A stretch of DNA of 38,403 nucleotides from Chloroflexota bacterium. GTDB taxonomy: Bacteria; Chloroflexota; Anaerolineae; Anaerolineales; E44-bin32. The stretch spans positions 1-38,403 of the forward strand of contig JAJRUD010000268.1 in NCBI GenBank assembly GCA_024277995.1, given 5' to 3'. Shown one piece after another: positions 32,488 through 38,403 of this stretch (its first letter is position 1; every line of letters starts with the position of its first letter). The notes under the pieces were generated by a model, which ran no database searches, was not told the DNA's origin, and worked only from the letters and a program-made list of their open reading frames with translations. Both the position numbers and the translations under genes were made by a program.

Positions 32488-32567
32488 CATTCGAGATCGA
32501 TTGCGCCCCCATGCCTGCGGCAGGCGCCGCACCTCATGCGGGCTTCAAACCCGACGCAGACGGCCTT

Positions 32568-32596
32568 TTGTGCCCTGGCACGGCCGGCGATATAAT
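32568..32596 (+). promoter_or_regulatory. Promoter of the aminotransferase gene
   Basis: TTGTGC (32568-32573), 17 nt and a perfect TATAAT (32591-32596), 35 nt before the ATG. The -35 box is only half consensus but has the same form as the one at 17640. Confidence 0.6.
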
Positions 32597-32631
32597 CGCG
32601 TTGTTGGACATCCCTATTCAGGAGCCGAACC

Positions 32632-33750
32632 ATGAGCGCCAAGGTTGGAGATCTGAACCCCTCATCGCGCATCCTGCTCGGTCCCGGCCCCAGCATGTGC
32701 CACCCGCGCGTGCTGCGTGCCATGGCCACCCCGCTGGTGGGGTACATGGATCCGGACTTTCTCTCCGTGATGGCCGACATCAAAACCCTGCTGCAGTACG
32801 CCTTCCAGACCGAGAACACGTGGACCTTCGCCGTCCCGGGGACCGGCACCTCGGCCATGGAGGCCGCCGTGGCCAACCTGGTGGAACCCGGCGAGGGGGT
32901 GCTGGCCTGCGTGAACGGATTCTTCGGCCAGCGGCTGGCCGAGATGGCCCGGCGCTATGGCGGGCAGGTCGATACGCTGGAGCGGCCCTGGGGGGAGGTC
33001 TTCGATCCGGACGAGATCGAGACCGCGCTGCAGGCGCGTCCCGCCAAGGTGGTGACCCTGGTACACGCCGAGACCTCTACGGGCGCGCTGCAGCCGGAGA
33101 TCGGCGCCATCGCCGAGATATGCCACCGGCACGGCGCCCTGCTGGTGCTGGATTGCGTCACGTCGCTGGGCGGGCTGCCGCTGGAGGTGGATAATTGGGG
33201 CGTAGACGTGGCCTACAGTGCGGCGCAAAAGTGCCTCTCCGCCCCACCGGGCCTCTCACCCATCACAATCAGCGATCGGGTGCGGGAGGTCCTCTCACAG
33301 CGCGCTTCGCCGCCGCCGACCTTCTATCTGGACCTGACGCTCATCGCCCGCTACTGGAGCGACCAGCCGGCCTACCATCATACGGCCCCCATCAGCACGG
33401 GATACGCTCTGCGCGAGGCGCTGCGGCTGGTGCAGGAGGAGGGCCTGGAAGCGCGCTTCGCACGCCACCGCGTCAACGCTGAAAGGCTCTGGCTGGGTCT
33501 GGAGGCCATGGATCTGCCCCCCTTCGTGCCTAAAGACCACCGTCTTCCCACGCTCACCACGGTGCGCCTGCCGGAGGGTCTCGACGAAGCACAGGTCCGC
33601 CGCCGGCTGCTGCAGGACTACAACATCGAGATCGCCGGCGGCTTCGGACCGCTGGCCGGCAAGATCTGGCGCATCGGGTTGATGGGGCATTCCAGCCAGC
33701 GCGAGTTCGTGACGCTGCTGCTGGCCGCGCTGGGTGAGATTCTGGAATGA
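32632..33750 (+). CDS. Class V aminotransferase (alanine/serine-glyoxylate type)
   Basis: PLP-dependent aminotransferase of fold type I, 372 residues. Features are LLGPGPSMCHPRVLRAM at the N-terminus, the PLP-phosphate region VPGTGTSAMEAAV, HAETSTG (145-151), LVLDCVTSLGG with the PLP-binding Asp, and the Schiff-base Lys200 in YSAAQKCLSAPPGL. These match alanine-glyoxylate/serine-pyruvate aminotransferases, which detoxify glyoxylate or feed serine metabolism; purine-catabolic relatives are also possible. Leader and promoter are clear, and the gene ends 25 bp before a strong palindrome-type terminator. It is divergent from the macroglobulin gene, with no evident functional link. Confidence 0.93.
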   Translation: MSAKVGDLNPSSRILLGPGPSMCHPRVLRAMATPLVGYMDPDFLSVMADIKTLLQYAFQTENTWTFAVPGTGTSAMEAAVANLVEPGEGVLACVNGFFGQRLAEMARRYGGQVDTLERPWGEVFDPDEIETALQARPAKVVTLVHAETSTGALQPEIGAIAEICHRHGALLVLDCVTSLGGLPLEVDNWGVDVAYSAAQKCLSAPPGLSPITISDRVREVLSQRASPPPTFYLDLTLIARYWSDQPAYHHTAPISTGYALREALRLVQEEGLEARFARHRVNAERLWLGLEAMDLPPFVPKDHRLPTLTTVRLPEGLDEAQVRRRLLQDYNIEIAGGFGPLAGKIWRIGLMGHSSQREFVTLLLAALGEILE

Positions 33751-33775
33751 CTCAGCCGCACTCTCTCTGGCATGG

Positions 33776-33811
33776 GACTTCGGCAGTCCTGCAGGACTGC
33801 CGAAGTCTTTT
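33776..33811 (+). terminator. Rho-independent terminator made of a 32-bp perfect palindrome
   Basis: GACTTCGGCAGTCCTG immediately followed by its exact reverse complement (33776-33807), then TTTTCTCT. It lies 25 nt after the aminotransferase stop. The strong stem and the T-run on the plus strand support intrinsic termination. Confidence 0.8.
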
Positions 33812-33830
33812 CTCTCAGAGAGATGGAAGA

Positions 33831-34182
33831 TCAGCCGCTCGCGCCGAAGGCCGCCGCCAACGCGGCCACCCCGAAGGCCATGAACACCGTCCCCGCGATG
33901 CGGTTGATGGCCCTCATCAGTCCGGGCTCCATGCTCTTGCGCAGCAGGCCGACGCCGCCGCTGAGCAGCAGCCACCATGTCGTACAGCCAGTCCGCGCCC
34001 GCCGCGCCCAGCCCCGAGGCGAGACCGTTCAGTCGCCCGTGAGCCAGCGTTCGCCGGATGCACAGCACGCTGATCGGACCAACCGGGGCCGCGATGGAGA
34101 ACCTCAGGGCCTTGCTGCTCAGGAGAAGATCGGGTTTGGAGGAGCCCCGTGGACCCCGATCTGAGTCCCTCAGCGCCGTCAT
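33831..34182 (-). pseudogene. LysE-family exporter pseudogene (internal deletion and frameshift)
   Basis: Minus-strand remnant. One frame encodes a typical LysE N-terminus (LRFSIAAPVGPISVLCIRRT, GRLNGLASGLGAAGADWLYD). A second frame encodes the C-terminal end (MRAINRIAGTVFMAFGVAAL, ending AAAFGASG and TGA at 33833-33831). The two join near TGGCTGCTGCTCAGC, around 33960-33975, so more than half of the protein is missing and the frame changes. No convincing start codon precedes the first part. LysE proteins export amino acids; this copy cannot be functional. Confidence 0.75.
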
Positions 34183-34206
34183 GCACGCGCGCCGGGGCCG
34201 TGGGGA

Positions 34207-35037
34207 TCAGCGCAGCGACATGGGGTTGCGCCGGTTGAGGCGCGAGGCGTAATAGCCCAGGGCGCCGGCGGCCAGCAGCAACAGCACACCTACCAGCCCC
34301 AAGATGGTTGAGCGTCCCCCGCCCCCTGCGCCGGGTGTCCCGCCCAGCGCCGCGCTGGGTTGTGCGCCGAATTCCACGTACTTGATGTCCCCCGCCTCGA
34401 GGCGCAACGGGATGTTGAGAGAGGTGGTGGGGTTATATCCCGTGGGCACTGCGGCGCTCACGTTGTAATCGCCGTTCTCCAGGCCATCAAAGCAATAGCC
34501 ATCTTCGTCCTCGGTGGTCGTCCATTCACCGGCCACCGCGCCGCCCACATCCACCACGCTCACTTCGCCGCCCGCCAGCGGCGGCTCATCATCCTGCAGC
34601 CTGGCATCGCCGTTCAGGTCCTGGAAGAGCAGTACGCAGACCTCCCCCGTGCCGAAAGCCGGCGTCGGTGTGGCCAGATCGGCTGTTGGGCTGGGCAGCG
34701 GGCCCACATCAGCGGTGGGCTGGACCGGGCCGCCCGTTCCCAGCACGAGCAGCATCCCCTCCGTGATGTAGTCGTTGGGCGCGATGCCGTTCAAAGCCAT
34801 CAACTCTTCGACGCTGATACCGGCGATGGCTGCGATGCGCCACAGGGTGTCATCTTTCTGGACCTGATAGACGATCTTGCCGTCGGGGCCTGGCGTTGGT
34901 GTGAGGAAGGGCGTGGGCTGAGGCGCAGGCGCGCCAGACGGGTCCGCGCTGGCCGGGCCGATCGGCCAGCCAGCGAAGGACCAGATGAGAGCAAGAATCA
35001 GCGCGCTCAGCAGCGCGAGCCGGATTCGTCGCGACAT
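34207..35037 (-). CDS. Secreted LysM protein with SdrD-like domain and C-terminal TM anchor
   Basis: A 276-residue envelope protein. A signal sequence (RLALLSALILALIWSFAGW) is followed by a Pro/Thr linker. A LysM glycan-binding domain lies at about 54-100 (YQVQKDDTLWRIAAIAGISV, LMALNGI). After a second linker comes a SdrD_B/Cna-B-like beta domain (VCVLLFQDLNGDARLQDDE, GEVSVVD, DGYCFDGLENGDYNVSA). A Gly-rich spacer leads to a last transmembrane helix (ILGLVGVLLLLAAGALGYYA) and a basic tail. DLNGDARLQDDE looks like a calcium-binding loop. The start has GGGAGG upstream. It probably tethers to peptidoglycan while anchored in the membrane. Confidence 0.88.
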   Translation of the reverse strand: MSRRIRLALLSALILALIWSFAGWPIGPASADPSGAPAPQPTPFLTPTPGPDGKIVYQVQKDDTLWRIAAIAGISVEELMALNGIAPNDYITEGMLLVLGTGGPVQPTADVGPLPSPTADLATPTPAFGTGEVCVLLFQDLNGDARLQDDEPPLAGGEVSVVDVGGAVAGEWTTTEDEDGYCFDGLENGDYNVSAAVPTGYNPTTSLNIPLRLEAGDIKYVEFGAQPSAALGGTPGAGGGGRSTILGLVGVLLLLAAGALGYYASRLNRRNPMSLR

Positions 35038-35061
35038 GCAGCCTCCCTCAGGTGCGAAAGG

Positions 35062-35067
35062 ATTATA
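35062..35067 (-). promoter_or_regulatory. -10 box for the LysM gene
   Basis: Perfect TATAAT on the minus strand, 25 nt upstream of the LysM start; there is no good -35 box. It lies in the 78-bp gap after menA, so the LysM gene may have its own transcript. Confidence 0.4.
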
Positions 35068-35115
35068 GCCTCTCCAGGCTGCGCAGGCATAGGGTCATGG
35101 AGCAATCCGGGCGGT

Positions 35116-36018
35116 CTATATCACCAGACCAAGCGCGAACAAGAGAGCGTACAGCAGACTGAGACGAGCGGTTCCCGCCAAGGTCGCGTTCAGCCGCCGC
35201 CCTTCCGGCGGCCCGTAGAGAGCGCTCACTAGGCTGAAAGCCAGGGGCAGCGTCAGCAAGGGCAGCAGCACCCAGGCCTCCCGTCGATGGCTCAACCAGA
35301 GCCAGAGGGGGACGGCATAGGCCAGACCCAGCAAGAGCAGGAACTCCACTCGCGTCCCGGCGGCTCCCAGGAACACCGCCAGGGTGCGTTTGCCCGCCGC
35401 CCGGTCCGTTTCTATGTCGCGCAGGTTGTTGACCACCAGAATGTCCGTCACCAGCGCGCCCACCGCCGCGGCGGCCCACAGCGTCTCGGCGCTGATCGCA
35501 CCGGCCTGGACGTAATAGGTCCCCCCTACACCCATCACCCCGAAAAAGAGGAACACCATCAGGTCCCCCAGGCCGTGATAACCGTAGGGCCAGGGGCCGC
35601 TTGTGTAGGCCAGGGTCGCCAGGATGGCGGCCGCGCCGGCCGCCAGCAGGGGCCAGCCCCCCCGGGCGACCAGGTACAGCCCGGGCAGAACAGCCGCGGC
35701 GATGACGAGCGCGGCCCCACGGCGCAGCGCATCCGGGCTGAGCAGGCCGCTGGCGGCGGCCCGCAGCGGGCCTTGCCGCCCCGCCGCGTCCGCACCGCGC
35801 ACGAAATCCGCGTAATCGTTGGCCAGATTGGCCGCGATCTGCAGCAGCAGCGCGGTGAGCAGCGCCGCCAGAGCCGGAAGCAAGGCGAAAGCGCCGTCTG
35901 CCCAGGCCAGCGCGCTGCCGACGATCACCGGCGCGACCGCGGCCGGCAGCGTCTTGGGCCGCGCCGCAAGCACCCAGGCACGGGACGGAGAAATCTTCTC
36001 AGCGCTGGGTACTCCCAT
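35116..36018 (-). CDS. menA: 1,4-dihydroxy-2-naphthoate polyprenyltransferase (UbiA family)
   Basis: Integral membrane prenyltransferase of menaquinone synthesis, 300 residues with about eight helices. The two Asp-rich motifs are NLANDYADF (64-72) and NNLRDIETDRAAGKRTL (197 onward), the latter typical of MenA rather than UbiA or heme-O synthase. The N-terminal ARPKTLPAAVAPVIVG is also MenA-like. The start has GAAGGA upstream. No other men genes are in the window. It indicates menaquinone-based respiration. Confidence 0.93.
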   Translation of the reverse strand: MGVPSAEKISPSRAWVLAARPKTLPAAVAPVIVGSALAWADGAFALLPALAALLTALLLQIAANLANDYADFVRGADAAGRQGPLRAAASGLLSPDALRRGAALVIAAAVLPGLYLVARGGWPLLAAGAAAILATLAYTSGPWPYGYHGLGDLMVFLFFGVMGVGGTYYVQAGAISAETLWAAAAVGALVTDILVVNNLRDIETDRAAGKRTLAVFLGAAGTRVEFLLLLGLAYAVPLWLWLSHRREAWVLLPLLTLPLAFSLVSALYGPPEGRRLNATLAGTARLSLLYALLFALGLVI

Positions 36019-36130
36019 CAGCGTCCTTCAGCCTCCGGTACGGTTCGCCCACCGCAGCCGGCAAACCCGACAGGCGAGAGTGGAGGGGCACATCGTCAAA
36101 GGCGCTTGCATGCCAGAGAGTGTGCGAGAC

Positions 36131-37057
36131 TCACGCCAACAGATCGTGCAGCGCCCCCTCGATCTCAGGAAAGCGAAAATCGAAACCCAGCTCGAGCAGG
36201 CGTCGGGGGACGGCCCGCTGACCGTCGAGCACCAGCGTGGCAACCTCGCCCAACGCCAGGCGCATGGGCCAGGCGGGGGCGGGGATGACCGCCGGACGGC
36301 GGAGAACCTTTCCCAGCGCCCGGGTGAATTCGGCGTTGGTGACGGGATTGGGCGCGGTCAGATTGAAGGGGCCCTGTGCCCGCTCCTGCTCCATCAGGAA
36401 TTGCACGGCGCGCATCTCGTCCTCCAGGTGAATCCAGGGCATCCACTGCCCTCCGCCGCCATAAGCGCCGACGAAGAAGTACCTGGCCGGAAGGGCCATC
36501 CGCGGCAGGGGTCCATGCCGCGCATCGAGCACGATGCCCGTGCGGATCACCACGCGCCGCACGCCCAGTTCTTCGGCTGGCGCCGTGCTGGCCTCCCAAT
36601 CGGCGCACAGCCGGGCCAGGAAATCATCGCCCGGCGGGCTGTCCTCGCTCACCTCGCCGGGCGGGTTGGGCCCGTAATACCCCACCGCCGAGGCCTGCAC
36701 CAACAGGCGCGGCTGGGCGGCGGCCTGCTCGATGGCCTGTAGCACGGCCCGACCGGCGTTGACGCGGCTGTCGTAGAAACGCTGCTTGCGGGCTGCGTTC
36801 CAGCGCGGCGGGGCCAGGCCCTTGCCGCCGATGTTCTCGCCGGCGAAATTGATAATGGCCCAGGCACCGTCGGCCAACCGCCCCCACCCCTGCGCCGTGC
36901 GGCCGTCCCAGCGCTCCAGGCGAACGGCCTGCGGCAGCAGGCGTTTTTTGCCCTCGGGGTCGCGGCTGAGCACGATTACCTCATGTCCCGCCTCCACCAA
37001 TCGGGCGGCCAGGGGCCGTCCCAGGTTGCCGGTGCCTCCAGTGATGATCACGCGCAT
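36131..37057 (-). CDS. TIGR01777-family epimerase (SDR, YfcH-like)
   Basis: Extended short-chain dehydrogenase-like protein of 308 residues. NAD(P)-binding motif ITGGTGNLGRPLAARLVEAG is at the N-terminus, then INFAGENIGG and the family hallmark SAVGYYGPNP, DDFLARLCADWE, VIRTGIVLDARHGPLPRM and the C-terminal DUF1731-type segment. The reaction is not known for the family. The ATG at 37057 has AAGGAG eight bases upstream; the 26 earlier codons in the track are rejected. It lies 112 bp upstream of menA on the same strand. Confidence 0.92.
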   Translation of the reverse strand: MRVIITGGTGNLGRPLAARLVEAGHEVIVLSRDPEGKKRLLPQAVRLERWDGRTAQGWGRLADGAWAIINFAGENIGGKGLAPPRWNAARKQRFYDSRVNAGRAVLQAIEQAAAQPRLLVQASAVGYYGPNPPGEVSEDSPPGDDFLARLCADWEASTAPAEELGVRRVVIRTGIVLDARHGPLPRMALPARYFFVGAYGGGGQWMPWIHLEDEMRAVQFLMEQERAQGPFNLTAPNPVTNAEFTRALGKVLRRPAVIPAPAWPMRLALGEVATLVLDGQRAVPRRLLELGFDFRFPEIEGALHDLLA

Positions 37058-37230
37058 GCCCACATCTCCTTCCCCCTTTGGGGTGTCGCGAACGACAGGC
37101 TCAGTCATGCTACCCAACGCGCGCGGCGGGGTCAAGGCCTGCCGCCGTTAACCCCAATCTAACGAAGCGGCGATACAAGTGAAACCGCAATCCACCTTAC
37201 ACCTTACTGTCGAGTCTGGGAGGTCATGCA

Positions 37231-38382
37231 ATGCCACAATTGCTTGCTGCCGTCATTCTCGCTCTGTCCTCGCTGGGGATCACCACCCAGGCCGACCCAC
37301 CTGGCGTGACCCTCTCCACCCCCTACCCCGCCCAGGTTGTACGGGCCGGCGAATCCATCAGCCTCTCCATCAAGATATCCAACACCACACAGGCGCCACA
37401 GGTCGTGGCGCTGGAGGTGCAGGACGTTCCTGAGGGGTGGCGGGCCAACTTCCAGGGCGGTGGTCGCGTTGTGCGTGCGGTCTATGTGGAGGCCGAGGAT
37501 GACCGCACCCTGACCCTGAAGGTCGAGGTCGGGCAGGACGCCACCGACGGGACCTATCGTCTGGTGGCGGTCGCCAAGAATGGCATCTCGGAAGCGCGTC
37601 TGCCCATCGAGCTCATCGTGGGCGAAGCCGCACCGCCCCAGTTCAACCTGGACGTGGACCTGCCGGTGCTCAAGGGCTCGCCCAACTCGAAATTCAGCTA
37701 CCGGCTGAAGATCAAGAACGACTCCGACGAGGACATGCTGGTTAACCTGGAGGCCGATGCACCGCAGAGCTTCGACGTGACCTTCAAGAAGGCCTACGGC
37801 AGCCAGGAGTTGACCAGCATCCCCGTCAAGGCCGGACAGGAAGAGAGCGTGGACGTCTCGGTGCAGCCCATCGGGCAGATCCCCGCCGGGACATACCTGG
37901 TGCGGGTGCGCGCGCTGGCTGGCGACCTCGCCGAGGAGATCGAACTCACGGCGGTGGTTTCCGGCAAGCCGGACCTGACACTCACGACTCCCGACGGCCG
38001 TTTGAGCGGAAGGGCGACCGCGGGCCGCGCCTCCACGCTGGAACTGGTCCTGCGCAACCGCGGCACCGCTCCCGCCGAGAGCGTGCGCCTGGAAGCCTCG
38101 CCGCCGGCCCGCTGGGAAGTGACCTTCGAGCCGGAGAAAGTGGACTTGTTGCAGCCCGACGATGAAGTGCAGGTCACCGTCAAGATCACCCCGCCGGAGG
38201 AGGCCGTGGCCGGGGATTACATCGTCACCATGCGCGCCATCCCCGAGAACGGCGCGCAGGAGTCCTCCGAATTCCGCATCACGGTGATGACCTCGACGCT
38301 GTGGGGCGTGGTGGGCCTGGTGCTCATCGCCGCCGCCCTGGGAGTCGTGGCCCTCGCCGTCGCCCGATTCGGTCGTCGATAG
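37231..38382 (+). CDS. NEW3-repeat membrane protein, likely ABC-transporter accessory
   Basis: A 383-residue protein with a signal sequence (LLAAVILALSSLGITTQA), three NEW3/CARDB-like beta-sandwich repeats (about 25-135, 140-245, 250-355; for example GESISLSIKISNTTQAPQVV, SKFSYRLKIKNDSDEDM, ASTLELVLRNRGTAPAESV) and a C-terminal helix (LVLIAAALGVVALAVARF) with an RR tail. Such proteins often precede ABC-2 export genes. Four bases after its stop, ATG GAC AAG GTC ATT opens the next gene. GGGAGG lies seven bases before the start. The cargo is unknown. Confidence 0.88.
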   Translation: MPQLLAAVILALSSLGITTQADPPGVTLSTPYPAQVVRAGESISLSIKISNTTQAPQVVALEVQDVPEGWRANFQGGGRVVRAVYVEAEDDRTLTLKVEVGQDATDGTYRLVAVAKNGISEARLPIELIVGEAAPPQFNLDVDLPVLKGSPNSKFSYRLKIKNDSDEDMLVNLEADAPQSFDVTFKKAYGSQELTSIPVKAGQEESVDVSVQPIGQIPAGTYLVRVRALAGDLAEEIELTAVVSGKPDLTLTTPDGRLSGRATAGRASTLELVLRNRGTAPAESVRLEASPPARWEVTFEPEKVDLLQPDDEVQVTVKITPPEEAVAGDYIVTMRAIPENGAQESSEFRITVMTSTLWGVVGLVLIAAALGVVALAVARFGRR

Positions 38383-38386
38383 AGCC

Positions 38387-38403
38387 ATGGACAAGGTCAT
38401 TGA
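38387..38403 (+). CDS. Start of the next gene, probably an ABC transporter ATPase
   Basis: Only MDKVI is visible before the window ends, four bases after the NEW3 gene. MDKVI is a frequent beginning of ABC-2-type ATPases that follow NEW3 proteins, but five codons cannot prove it. Confidence 0.4.

Overview
The window is GC-rich, densely coded bacterial chromosome. No rRNA, tRNA, CRISPR array, transposase, integrase or phage gene was recognised. The gene set suggests a free-living heterotroph of the Chloroflexota (Anaerolineae-like): a Nal1-type protease, a GYD protein, a split aconitase X, an adenosine-specific kinase, bactofilin, a giant alpha-2-macroglobulin, a LysM/TM protein and NEW3-plus-ABC genes, with short degenerate repeats between genes. 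This assignment is inference from gene content; there is no marker RNA gene.

Layout. (1) 1-2.1 kb: the 3' part of a SAM methyltransferase, convergent with a two-gene operon for a Nal1-like serine protease and a stand-alone copy of its N-terminal domain. (2) 2.2-8.1 kb, minus strand: DUF169 protein, 2-oxoacid dehydrogenase E1alpha, E1beta, E2 and E3 (lpdA), behind a recognisable promoter. The E1 subunits look like the branched-chain type. (3) 8.1-12.1 kb, plus strand: panB, panE, panC, coaX, i.e. 2-oxoisovalerate to 4'-phosphopantothenate. coaBC follows about 9 kb later. The two divergent units share the metabolite 2-oxoisovalerate and CoA. (4) 12.3-15.8 kb: an ECF sigma factor translationally coupled to an O6-alkylguanine-DNA alkyltransferase with an N-terminal extension, an EamA transporter and an internally deleted MFS gene. 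(5) 16-20.8 kb: an M2-like metallopeptidase, two lipoprotein genes and the two subunits of an aconitase X enzyme. (6) 20.9-26.1 kb: coaBC, a small membrane protein, GYD protein, adenosine-specific kinase, lipoprotein, P1/S58 peptidase, bactofilin and a small membrane ORF interrupted by an amber codon. (7) 26.1-26.6 kb: a repeat-rich intergenic stretch with several hairpins and a possible remnant of a small leader-peptide-like gene. (8) 26.6-33.8 kb: a thioester-less alpha-2-macroglobulin lipoprotein divergent from a class V aminotransferase that ends at a 32-bp perfect palindrome. (9) 33.8-38.4 kb: a LysE-family pseudogene, LysM protein, menA, a TIGR01777 epimerase, a NEW3-repeat membrane protein and the first codons of what is probably its ABC ATPase.

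The points most worth following up are the sigma/alkyltransferase pair, the protease with a free copy of its N-terminal domain, the shared control region between branched-chain oxoacid oxidation and pantothenate synthesis, the inverted-repeat arrays found only beside pan/coa genes, the split AcnX enzyme, the loss of the thioester cysteine in the macroglobulin, and three damaged membrane-protein genes.
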